Of a stretch of 64,000 nt of DNA, positions 56,007 through 64,000 are shown piece by piece. Position 1 is the stretch's first letter. Each line of letters starts with the position of its first letter. Under the pieces are notes generated by a model. That model did not search any database. It was not told where the DNA came from and was given only the letters and a program-made list of their open reading frames with translations. This stretch comes from Brachyspira sp949287565 (GTDB taxonomy: Bacteria > Spirochaetota > Brachyspiria > Brachyspirales > Brachyspiraceae): NCBI RefSeq assembly GCF_036997615.1, contig NZ_JAWLQA010000011.1; one strand, 5' to 3'. Made by a program: the position numbers and the translations under genes.

Positions 56007-56720
56007 TTATAAAAAGTCTGGCGGGAATTTTTTTACTCTTTCTTTAAATAAAAAATCTATTAACTCCCTAGTCCTTGTAAGTAAATAATATGACCATAAT
56101 TCTATTGAGCTTGTTCCAGCTGTATAATTATTTACTTCATCTTCTGAAATACTTATAATTTTTGTGGTATTATAACTTAAATTTATTTTTAAATCTGCTT
56201 CATAAAATTTTCCATTTATTCTAAAAGGCGGAAGCATATCATGAACCACACAATTTCTTATGCATTGCAAAGTTTTAGCTATATCATATTCTCTTTTACT
56301 AAACATTTTATAATTATTTACTATTGATATTAAGAATCCTATATTACATTGAGCCAAATCTTCTACATTTGTTATTTTTTCTTCATTTCTTTTGCCGTTA
56401 TTAAATTTGTATACTGAGATATAACCTTCTTCCTGTATTTTTTCCTCTAATAAAATCATAAGAGATTGTTCAAACATACTTCCAGCTAAAGTGCAGCTAG
56501 CTTCAAAATATCCAAAATAGTAATTTTGATGTACTTGATAAAGAAGTTTAATCATATGTTCTAAACGAGGATTATTTATCTGTCCTACATGAAGCCTTTG
56601 ATACTGAAGTTTTTTTCTTCTGTTTTCTGCTTCTTCTAAAAAATTTTCATTATATCTTTCTTTTAAAGTTAGTTTAGGTTGTTTTATTTTTTTATTTTCA
56701 TTATCATTCATATTATCCAT
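56007..56720 (-). CDS. Hypothetical protein with RNxxVH motif
   Basis: 237 residues, soluble. A basic N-terminus is followed by a helical domain: NNPRLEHMIKLLYQVHQNYYFGYFEASCTLAGSMFEQSLMILLEEKI, then IAKTLQCIRNCVVHDMLPPF. The R-N-x2-V-H arrangement resembles DUF4145-like and other HEPN-like helical domains, where RxxxxH can be a ribonuclease site. This is suggestive only. Good ribosome site (AAGGA). No partner gene of a toxin-antitoxin type lies adjacent. Confidence 0.55.
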   Translation of the reverse strand: MDNMNDNENKKIKQPKLTLKERYNENFLEEAENRRKKLQYQRLHVGQINNPRLEHMIKLLYQVHQNYYFGYFEASCTLAGSMFEQSLMILLEEKIQEEGYISVYKFNNGKRNEEKITNVEDLAQCNIGFLISIVNNYKMFSKREYDIAKTLQCIRNCVVHDMLPPFRINGKFYEADLKINLSYNTTKIISISEDEVNNYTAGTSSIELWSYYLLTRTRELIDFLFKERVKKFPPDFL

Positions 56721-56823
56721 AATGATCCTTTAAAAATTATTAAATATATAATATTTATTATATATTAAATTTCAATAGATTAAATATTTTATGTATATAA
56801 TTATTTATTATTTGTAAGAATAT

Positions 56824-57147
56824 TTATAGAAGGAAATCTTTAGGATCATCAAAATATTTTATTAAACTGAATATCATTAAACTTTTTATAGTAGGTTTTA
56901 TAGAGTCATCAAGATTTGTCATAAACAGTTTAACTTTAAGAGATTGAAGATTTTTATAAAGTTTAAGTATTTTAGCTATACCTGCACTATTGATTTCTTT
57001 TACATTTTTCATATCAAGAACTACTACAGGCATTCTTATATTACATGCTTCTTCAGAATCTTCTACAAAAGATTTTATTTCTTCGGGAGCAGATAGGTTA
57101 GCTTCCATAACTATAGATATATATTCGTTATTAAATTCTATAGCCAA
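56824..57147 (-). CDS. STAS-domain protein (anti-sigma factor antagonist type)
   Basis: 107 residues, the size of SpoIIAA-type STAS proteins. Pattern MPVVVLDMKNVKEINSAGIAKILKLYKNLQSLKVKLFM, with S54 at the usual phosphorylation position. It starts with TTG at 57147, with GAGG six bases before. No kinase or phosphatase partner is adjacent. It may regulate a sigma factor elsewhere, or be a signalling module. Confidence 0.85.
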   Translation of the reverse strand: MAIEFNNEYISIVMEANLSAPEEIKSFVEDSEEACNIRMPVVVLDMKNVKEINSAGIAKILKLYKNLQSLKVKLFMTNLDDSIKPTIKSLMIFSLIKYFDDPKDFLL

Positions 57148-57188
57148 AGCAATACCTCATTTAAGATAAATATTCGTAAAAAAGAATG

Positions 57189-57271
57189 TGGGCAGGGAGG
57201 GATTCGCACCCCCGTAGACTCACGTCGGCAGATTTACAGTCTGCTGCCATTGACTGCTCGGCCACCTACCC
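57189..57271 (-). tRNA. tRNA-Tyr (GTA)
   Basis: 83 nt on the minus strand: acceptor arms GGGTAGG and CCTGCCC, anticodon GTA in the stem CAGAC/ATCTG context (57235-57237), a long variable arm typical of tRNA-Tyr, T-arm GGGGGTGCGAATCCCTC, discriminator A. CCA not encoded. No co-transcribed tRNA nearby. Confidence 0.96.
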
Positions 57272-57437
57272 ATATTAATTTGAAAACGTAAAAGAATAAT
57301 AGCATATAAAAATAAAAATGTCAATAGATGATTCTATTTTTATTATATTTTTTTTAAATATATAAAAATATTAAGTATCTTTTTATTATAGAATAATGTA
57401 TAATTTTTATATATTCTTTTACAGATACGGAGATAAA

Positions 57438-59135
57438 ATGAAAAAAGTTGGTTTTATAACAATTATTAATATTGTAATGATTATTTTAGCATCATGCAGT
57501 TCTTCACAATATAAATTAGAAAAAAAAGCAGGCGGTAATAATAGTGTTGAAACAGCACAGAAAATTAATAAAGATGGTATAATGGGGCAGTTGGAAGGCG
57601 ATAATACAGATTACTATTATTTTACTTTTGACGGTAAGGCAAGCATTATAGATTTTTATGTGTCTAATTCTACATATTCTCCTGTTGTAATGACTCTATA
57701 TGATTATAATAATAATGTTATAAAAGTAATAAATGAACCTGATGAAACACCAAATATTGAAACAAATTCCATTACAAATGATATTGATACAAATGAAACG
57801 GTAAGCAGTAATAATAATAATCAAAATAAAAAACAAGAAGAAATGATATATACTACTCAAGTAATGAAAAATATATATTTTGAAACTTCTACTAATAATA
57901 CAGATGGAAATAAGTATTATATATCAATATCTCCAAAAGATAGTGTAAAAGAAAATATTGATTATATGTTAATACTTAAAAAAAGAGATTATAAAGAAAC
58001 CGATGAAAAAGAACCTAATGATAAAATTTCAGCATCTCAAATAATAGATGTTAATAGCGATAACAGACTTTATACAATAGAAGGATACTATGGTCAAACA
58101 TACAATCCCACTCTTAAAACAGGCGATTTGAAGAATATGGAAGTAGATGCTTATAAGATAACTAATAGTTCTTTTAATACATATTCTATTTCTATAGAGC
58201 TTTCAGGAGTACCTGCAATAGATGCAAGTATAAGACTATATGATCAGAAGGGAAATTGGATAACTATGAAGGACATAAATAATGTTGGAGATGGGGAAGT
58301 GGTTGATAAACTTATACTTTATCCTTATATGTCATATTATTTTATATTAGCTTCTACAAATGCAGTTAATAATATACCATATAGAGTAAGCATTATAGCT
58401 AAGCCTTATGATAAATATACAGAACATGAACCTAATAATAAATATTCAGAGGCTCAGACTATAGAGTTTAATCAAACATATAAAGGTGCTATAGATTATT
58501 CTTATGACAGAGATTATTACAATTTCAGTATACCTATTAAATCAAGTGTTAAACTTTCTTATTTCTTGATAGATTCTCAAGCTATTAATATAAGTATTTC
58601 TAATGATGTATTAGGTAAAATTATTACTATGCCTCAGACAGATGATGAATATGAAATAAGTTTATCTCAGGGCAGATATTATCTTATATTTGAAAGAGAT
58701 TTAACTAAAGAAGGCTGGAAAAAAGGAATATCAAAAGCTAGAAGCTATGAATTTAATATGAGCATATCAAATGAAATAAGCGGTGATTATAATTACGAAT
58801 ATGACTTATATAATAATACAAATACTTATGAGGCAGATTATTATAATTACAGCAACAATTATTTAAATGATAATACTATGCCTGAAGAACAGTTTGAAGA
58901 AAATTTAGAGAGTAATTTCAATAATACTAATAATGTTATTATTATAAGACCTGAAGATTATAATTCTGATTATTATTATTACAGTAATGAAGAAGAAACA
59001 AATTCTTATGAAAATAATGATGATTCTTATTATAATGATGATTATAATAATCAAGATAATACTTATGAAGATAGTACGTATTATAATAATCAAGATAACA
59101 CTTATGAGGATAACACATATAATAATGATTTTTAA
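57438..59135 (+). CDS. Lipoprotein with PPC-like repeats and Tyr/Asn-rich tail
   Basis: 565 residues from ATG 57438 with CGGAG before it. Lipobox LASC gives a lipidated Cys near 20. Three beta-sandwich modules resemble pre-peptidase C-terminal (PPC) domains: around residues 30-180, 190-310 (KEPNDKISASQIIDVN) and 325-450 (HEPNNKYSEAQTIEFNQTYKGAIDYSYDRDYYNFSI). The last about 110 residues are almost only Tyr, Asn, Asp, Glu and Thr, ending in two direct copies of YNNQDNTYED. No protease domain is present. Probably an exposed outer-membrane lipoprotein. Confidence 0.75.
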   Translation: MKKVGFITIINIVMIILASCSSSQYKLEKKAGGNNSVETAQKINKDGIMGQLEGDNTDYYYFTFDGKASIIDFYVSNSTYSPVVMTLYDYNNNVIKVINEPDETPNIETNSITNDIDTNETVSSNNNNQNKKQEEMIYTTQVMKNIYFETSTNNTDGNKYYISISPKDSVKENIDYMLILKKRDYKETDEKEPNDKISASQIIDVNSDNRLYTIEGYYGQTYNPTLKTGDLKNMEVDAYKITNSSFNTYSISIELSGVPAIDASIRLYDQKGNWITMKDINNVGDGEVVDKLILYPYMSYYFILASTNAVNNIPYRVSIIAKPYDKYTEHEPNNKYSEAQTIEFNQTYKGAIDYSYDRDYYNFSIPIKSSVKLSYFLIDSQAINISISNDVLGKIITMPQTDDEYEISLSQGRYYLIFERDLTKEGWKKGISKARSYEFNMSISNEISGDYNYEYDLYNNTNTYEADYYNYSNNYLNDNTMPEEQFEENLESNFNNTNNVIIIRPEDYNSDYYYYSNEEETNSYENNDDSYYNDDYNNQDNTYEDSTYYNNQDNTYEDNTYNNDF

Positions 59136-59238
59136 TACTTATTTGCTATTGATAAAGAATATGTTTTATAATATACTATATTTTAAGTGTAAAATTGTTT
59201 TATAAACATGTAAAATATATTTTTATAGAAGATTGATT

Positions 59239-62200
59239 ATGAAGAAATTTTTTAAGAAAAAAGAAAAAACTGAAATATCATCAGAACAGGATAATTCTAA
59301 TAAGAAAAAAAGAAGATTCAAAAAGAGATATATACCTTTAATACTTCTTTTTTTGATTGTTGTAGGCGTTGCAGGAGCTAGAATATATTTCAATAATGAA
59401 AGAATGAAAAATCTTATTGAAAATATAGTGTATTCTGCCACAAATAGAAAATTGGAAATAGGCGATTTTAAATACGGATTATTATTTCCAAAAATAGAAA
59501 TGAGCAATGTTGTGCTTTATAATTCTGATAATTTTAATAATGAAGAGAATATAAAGATAGATAATTTTAGATTAAAGTTTTCTCTTTTTTCTTTATTCTT
59601 TTTAAAGCTCCATGTTCAGGATTTAAGTATAGACAATTTATATGTTTATATGTTTACAGATGAGAGCGGGAATTGGAATTTACCGGATTTGCCTCCGTCT
59701 AAGCCTAAAGAAGAAGATACCAATAAAGAGCCTTTCGATTTTAGCAAACTAGATTTTCTTAAATTAAAGGCTGATGTAGAGAATATTAGAATAAATAATT
59801 TGGCATTCAAGGCAGACAGCAAATCATTTTTAACTAATGTACCTAATAATGGACTTATAGCAAGTTTAAGTAATTATAATCTGCATTTGGATTTGCATAC
59901 AAAAAGATTCTCATTATCTCAGGTAATGGGTATATCTGCCCCTGAGGCTTTGAAAGATATTTATTTAAAAAGTTTTATAAGCAATAGTTTAGCCTATGAT
60001 GACAGCAGTATTTTCTTTAATGATAATCCTTTATTTAATTTGGATGTATCCTATCCTAAAAATCCTGATGGTACAGAAAATAAAGATGAAATAGTAATAA
60101 GATTTGATTTTGAGATAGATGATCCTAATTTTAGTTATAATGGTAAAAAACGAGATGATATGCAGTTTGCTGCACATTTTCTTGCCAGATATAATATAAG
60201 AAATCAAAGTGTATCTATAGAGAATTTATCTTCAGAACTTTTGAATGATGAAATATTAAAAGTTATAGCATCTGCCAATCAAATATTCAGTGGAAATATA
60301 GGCGTTAATTTAGATACATTATATGCTAGGCTTAATTTAGATAAGATAAATGGTTTAGCAGCTATGTTTGTTCCTTCATTAGGTATAAATATGAGCGGTA
60401 TGGTTAATGTGGATGCAGATAAAAGCACAGGTACTATTAATAATTTAACTAATACTATAAATATTGCATTAGATAAAATTAATTTGTCTATGGGTGATAC
60501 TATAGCTGTAAATAATCTTAATTCCAAAACAAAGATTAATTTTACTTTCAATCCTAATAATATTTCAAAAGAAGATATAAAATTAGAGCATAATACCACT
60601 ATTGATAGAGTGACAGCATTGAAAATATATAGGGTTAATAATACAGATGTATCATTAAGACTTTTATCTTCTTTGAATGGTGCATTAGGAGTTGTTCCGG
60701 CTATTAATGATCCTAGTAAAAAAAGCGATACAGTTCTTTATATTGATAATATATCTACAAAATATATTAATTCTGATATAAAAGTTAATGGAGCTGTAAA
60801 ATTTGATGAGCCTACAGATTTGAATGTAAATGTAACATCATTGCCTATAGCTAATTTTTCAGGCGGACTTGCAAGAGGTTCTTTAAATTTAGATGTTCAT
60901 GTTTTTGGAAAAATGATAAATGATATTAATACTACAGTAAATGGTATCATAAAAAATTTCTCTTATAATTTGAATGGTGAAGTTTCTTCTACAGCTACAG
61001 CTAAACTTAATGTTCTAGCTAATGCTAATTTATTAAGTCAAGATGTAAAAGTTACAGCACTCAATTTAGATTTGGATAATTTTCTTAATTTTAGATCAAA
61101 TCTTGATTTAGAAGGTTTGGGATTAAAAAAAGGTTTTGTTAATATATCAACTTTGAGAATAGCTCCTTATGCTATGAAAAATTGGCTTTCTACTAAATTC
61201 GCTGAAATTCTTGATAGTTTGCCTTTTGAAGATGATATAAAAATGACTAGTGCTTTGGGATATAACTTATCATTAGAAGATAAATTTGCAACCGTTACAA
61301 ATTTCAGTACTTTCTATGTAACAGAAAAGCAGTATAAACTTCAAGATGTTACTATGAAAGTAGATGCTGATGTTAATTTCGGTGAGAATCTATATGCTAA
61401 TATTAGACAGTTTAATTTACAGAGTCCTGCTAATAAATTATTAGTATATGTTGATGGTTACTTTACTCCTGTTATAAAAAATGCTAACTTAAATTATAAT
61501 GTTGGTTTGGATACAGAAAGCTTATATCTTCCTTTTGGTATAGAAATAGGCGGATTATTCAATGTTAATGGTAATTTGAAAAATAATATAGCAGACGGTG
61601 TTTTCAAAACAGATAAATTCTTTGCTAATATGGATTCTCCTGATAAAATGTCAATAGTATTGAAAGGATTAACTTCAAATATAGATTATCATTTTGATTT
61701 AACTCCTACAGATAACGAGGTAGTTGCTACAGCTACTAGATATACTCCTCTTATAGAACAGGTTCCTAATATGTTCTTTGAACAGTTAAGAGTATATTTA
61801 AAAATACCTCCGTTTATAGATGACAGCATTAGAATAAGAGATTTTTCTTCTTCTGTAAGAGTTCAGGGACATGGACTTACAATACAGGATTTGAAATCAT
61901 CTATTTATATAGGCGGTGAAAAATTTGATGATAATTTATTCTTGACTTCTATATCAAATAATACAGCACCAAGAAGGGGAGCTATACATTTACCTTGGCT
62001 TAATGTTGATTTGGGTAGTTTCAATACAAGTACTATTAAATATGATATGCGTGTTTTGGCTAGTGATATAAACTTTAAATATTTGCTTGCTCCTGAAAAC
62101 AGAGAAAAAATTAATGATGAAAAATTATTAGTTAATCTTACAGCAGATATTGCTGGAGTAGGTGTGAGTCCTTTGAATAATATAAGACCTACTACATTCT

Positions 62201-62496
62201 TTGTTGGTATAAGTAAAATGTCTACAGAGTTTTCTAAGTTCTTGATAGAGATGATAAGACCTATTAACCCTGGTATATCTACTGTTGAAAATATAGTACA
62301 ATTCGGTTATGACCCTAATTCAGTAGAGTTTAGTATATCTGCTAATAAAGTATTTACTACATTCTATTTTAGAGATCAAAACTTAGATAAGCCTAATCAG
62401 CAGAAGCAGCAGCTTATAGCTTTTGAAGGCGATAAATTCGGACTTGAACCAATGCCTTTCTCTGATGTTATATCATATTTAGAGGGCGGAAATTAA
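59239..62496 (+). CDS. AsmA-like large membrane-anchored protein
   Basis: 1085 residues from ATG 59239. A basic N-terminus and one membrane helix (about 33-51) precede IENIVYSATNRKLEIGDFKYGLLFPKIEMSNVVLY, the AsmA start pattern, then repeated beta-strands with NINLDxDNFLNF-like segments. The length and all-beta bridge-like build fit AsmA-like lipid-transport proteins such as YdbH and TamB. It is followed 29 bp later by a DUF1318-like lipoprotein, as YdbH is with YdbL. Lipid movement between membranes is inferred from the family. Confidence 0.8.
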   Translation: MKKFFKKKEKTEISSEQDNSNKKKRRFKKRYIPLILLFLIVVGVAGARIYFNNERMKNLIENIVYSATNRKLEIGDFKYGLLFPKIEMSNVVLYNSDNFNNEENIKIDNFRLKFSLFSLFFLKLHVQDLSIDNLYVYMFTDESGNWNLPDLPPSKPKEEDTNKEPFDFSKLDFLKLKADVENIRINNLAFKADSKSFLTNVPNNGLIASLSNYNLHLDLHTKRFSLSQVMGISAPEALKDIYLKSFISNSLAYDDSSIFFNDNPLFNLDVSYPKNPDGTENKDEIVIRFDFEIDDPNFSYNGKKRDDMQFAAHFLARYNIRNQSVSIENLSSELLNDEILKVIASANQIFSGNIGVNLDTLYARLNLDKINGLAAMFVPSLGINMSGMVNVDADKSTGTINNLTNTINIALDKINLSMGDTIAVNNLNSKTKINFTFNPNNISKEDIKLEHNTTIDRVTALKIYRVNNTDVSLRLLSSLNGALGVVPAINDPSKKSDTVLYIDNISTKYINSDIKVNGAVKFDEPTDLNVNVTSLPIANFSGGLARGSLNLDVHVFGKMINDINTTVNGIIKNFSYNLNGEVSSTATAKLNVLANANLLSQDVKVTALNLDLDNFLNFRSNLDLEGLGLKKGFVNISTLRIAPYAMKNWLSTKFAEILDSLPFEDDIKMTSALGYNLSLEDKFATVTNFSTFYVTEKQYKLQDVTMKVDADVNFGENLYANIRQFNLQSPANKLLVYVDGYFTPVIKNANLNYNVGLDTESLYLPFGIEIGGLFNVNGNLKNNIADGVFKTDKFFANMDSPDKMSIVLKGLTSNIDYHFDLTPTDNEVVATATRYTPLIEQVPNMFFEQLRVYLKIPPFIDDSIRIRDFSSSVRVQGHGLTIQDLKSSIYIGGEKFDDNLFLTSISNNTAPRRGAIHLPWLNVDLGSFNTSTIKYDMRVLASDINFKYLLAPENREKINDEKLLVNLTADIAGVGVSPLNNIRPTTFFVGISKMSTEFSKFLIEMIRPINPGISTVENIVQFGYDPNSVEFSISANKVFTTFYFRDQNLDKPNQQKQQLIAFEGDKFGLEPMPFSDVISYLEGGN

Positions 62497-62525
62497 TACA
62501 GAAAAACATAGGAGATATTTGTTTT

Positions 62526-63140
62526 ATGAAATTGTATAATATTATATTTGTTTTATTTATTATGATTTTTATTCCAAGCTGTTCAAAGCTTATATTAGTA
62601 CAGGAACCTGAAATGAGGGTGCTTGGTGGAAAAACTTTGATAGAAGCTCAGGTTTTGGGAAGATACAGACAAATAGATGAGAGTGCATATCAAATATCTA
62701 CTCTTTCAAGTGAAGAAGATTTAAATCTTATTATGGTAAGTACAAATGTTTCTGATGAATTAGCTAAAGGTTATAAAGAGGCACTTATAAGAAGCATGTT
62801 TAATCAAGATGAGATAAATTTGTATAAAACTAATTATTATATAGGGGAAAATAACGGCGGATATTTATCATATATAGCATTTGATGTCTCAAAACCAAAA
62901 ACAACATACAGTGAAGAGAGAATAAAATATATAAAAGAGATAATGGAAAAGGAAAATACAGACAGAAGAACTATAGCAGAATATTTAATACTTTCAGATC
63001 CTAAACTTAGTATGGCTAATATAAAAGAGGTTGAAAGTGCTTTGTATAGAAGAAATGTTCAGAAACTTCTAGATAATTCTTATTATCAGCTTCCTGACAG
63101 CAGCTGGACAGTTTATAGTAATGAAAATACTAATAGCTAA
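62526..63140 (+). CDS. DUF1318/YdbL-like lipoprotein
   Basis: 204 residues. Lipobox IPSC near residue 19. The region 105-150 reads GENNGGYLSYIAFD, then ERIKYIKEIMEKENTDRRTIAEYLI, the DUF1318 pattern (a GxNxxGxL start, then a helix with ENxDR). The E. coli YdbL is small; this one is longer and adds a C-terminal about 50 residues. Probably the partner of the AsmA-like protein, placed at the outer membrane. Ribosome site AGGAG. Confidence 0.65.
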   Translation: MKLYNIIFVLFIMIFIPSCSKLILVQEPEMRVLGGKTLIEAQVLGRYRQIDESAYQISTLSSEEDLNLIMVSTNVSDELAKGYKEALIRSMFNQDEINLYKTNYYIGENNGGYLSYIAFDVSKPKTTYSEERIKYIKEIMEKENTDRRTIAEYLILSDPKLSMANIKEVESALYRRNVQKLLDNSYYQLPDSSWTVYSNENTNS

Positions 63141-63168
63141 TAAAAAAATAATTTTAAATTGATAAATA

Positions 63169-63210
63169 AAAAAGAGCAGGCTTAAAATAAGTACCTGCTC
63201 TTTTTATTAT
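63169..63210. terminator. Convergent terminator
   Basis: Perfect 12-bp arms AAAAAGAGCAGG and CCTGCTCTTTTT, T-rich on both sides, between the DUF1318-like gene and the convergent last gene. Confidence 0.92.
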
Positions 63211-63222
63211 ATATTATTTTTA

Positions 63223-64000
63223 TTACTTTTTATTCTTTTCTGTTTCTATATAAGAAGAGAAATTACTCAATATAGATTTTATATTTTTGTACATTTTAGT
63301 ATCTTCTTGATATTTTAAAGTTTCTTTAGCTTTGGCATCTATTTCTTTTAGATTTGTCAAATAATTATTAAAATATTCGTCTATTGTTTTATTATATTTA
63401 GATACCACATTTTCTTCCTCATAAGCTTTAATAACTTTTTTGGAAAGTGTCTTTTTCCAATTTCCAGAGAAAGACATAAATCCAGATAATATAAATACAA
63501 CGCTAGGAAGGAACGATAAAGATACACCTACAATATTTATTATTTTCATTGTGCTGTTTTTTAATAAATTAAATGAAGGTAAAATACCTATAGAGGCGTT
63601 TATTAAATTCGTTTTTATTTTGCTAGGTTCTTTTACATCAAAATCTTCTTTTGTAACAGCAAGCATATTGTATAATTGCGTATCAAGATTTACATTTATA
63701 CTATTGCATAATACTTTTATATCATCTTTTTTTCTGTATACATTGTTATCATCTATAGATTGAATTATGCTGTCTATATTAAGAGTATTTTTATATATCT
63801 CATTAAATGATTCTTTAACTGATATCTTTATTTTATTTAAATTAACTTCTAATTTATCATTTTCTTGGAATTCATTTTTATTGTCTATTATTTCCGTAAT
63901 GAAATTAATATTTGTTAATATTCTGTTATAATAAGCATATTTCACATTTTCAGCAAAATCATCTTTAATTTGCTTAACTAGATTAGTGTTATTTATTGAA
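63223..64000 (-). CDS. Hypothetical protein, start outside the window
   Basis: The frame stays open to the right edge, so the true start lies beyond 64000; a GTG at 63945 is possible but no ribosome site is visible there. At least 258 residues. Mostly helical with charged coiled-coil-like parts and two hydrophobic segments in the middle (IVGVSLSFLPSVVFILSG). No family recognised. Possibly a membrane-associated protein. Confidence 0.6.
   Translation of the reverse strand, partial: SINNTNLVKQIKDDFAENVKYAYYNRILTNINFITEIIDNKNEFQENDKLEVNLNKIKISVKESFNEIYKNTLNIDSIIQSIDDNNVYRKKDDIKVLCNSINVNLDTQLYNMLAVTKEDFDVKEPSKIKTNLINASIGILPSFNLLKNSTMKIINIVGVSLSFLPSVVFILSGFMSFSGNWKKTLSKKVIKAYEEENVVSKYNKTIDEYFNNYLTNLKEIDAKAKETLKYQEDTKMYKNIKSILSNFSSYIETEKNKK

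Noticed and set aside
58905..59093. Minus-strand ORF of almost only Ile codons
   Set aside because: It is the antisense of the Tyr/Asn/Asp-rich tail of the lipoprotein; low-complexity shadow.
63223..63945. Complete gene starting at GTG 63945
   Set aside because: The frame is open to the window edge and there is no ribosome site, so the gene is treated as partial.

Overview
The window looks like chromosomal DNA of a very AT-rich spirochaete, most probably Brachyspira. This is inferred from several things together: strong A/T codon bias; many signal-peptide, lipoprotein and TPR proteins; a DciA-type helicase-loader gene; a GldA/GldF/DUF4340/GldG-type ABC system; and tandem small outer-membrane proteins ending in an aromatic FRYWF motif. 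No database search was possible. About 60 protein genes, four tRNA genes (Phe, Lys, Glu, Tyr), several sigma-70-type promoters and many rho-independent terminators can be supported.

Layout. 0-2.1 kb: a phage- or plasmid-like replication pair (winged-helix initiator plus DnaC-type ATPase) preceded by a 16-codon leader ORF, then a 0.46 kb gene-free stretch with a 34-bp perfect palindrome. 2.6-6.3 kb: an operon of a membrane protein with HU-like and LysM-like parts, the NAD(P)HX repair enzyme and a small membrane protein. 6.4-8.0 kb: divergent trxA and marR-yczE. 8.1-10.5 kb: fabG-acpP-fabF with a hairpin between acpP and fabF. 10.7-17.8 kb: phosphohexomutase, a Crp-like regulator, tag, and an operon of a spirochaetal hypothetical, a TPR protein, dciA, a diverged sigma factor and a small possible partner. 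18-22.3 kb: a CyuA/YhaM-type enzyme, a divergent galactokinase-like kinase, a tandem array of palindromic repeats, and prfB with the classic programmed frameshift. 22.4-27.1 kb: two small outer-membrane proteins, pgsA, and an ABC ATPase/permease/DUF4340 set. 27.3-34.2 kb: RavA/ViaA-like pair, rnc, rpe and a large membrane TPR protein. 34.3-42.4 kb: rarD, secreted proteins, a TPR lipoprotein/membrane pair, rsmA and pyk. 42.4-42.9 kb: gene-free, with nested inverted repeats. 42.9-51.3 kb: radA, gldG-like gene, tRNA-Phe, a pseudouridine synthase, tRNA-Lys and tRNA-Glu, a TPR protein, nusB and adk. 51.4-64 kb: PEGA protein, two tandem aminotransferases, a STAS protein, tRNA-Tyr, a PPC-domain lipoprotein, an AsmA-like protein with a DUF1318-like lipoprotein, and a gene running off the end.

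The bulk is housekeeping (fatty-acid synthesis, translation, RNA processing, glycolysis, DNA repair) mixed with spirochaete-specific envelope genes. The least explained items are the palindromic array before prfB, the HU/transmembrane/LysM-like protein, the nested inverted repeats after pyk, the sigma-factor operon containing dciA, and the replication pair at the left end.
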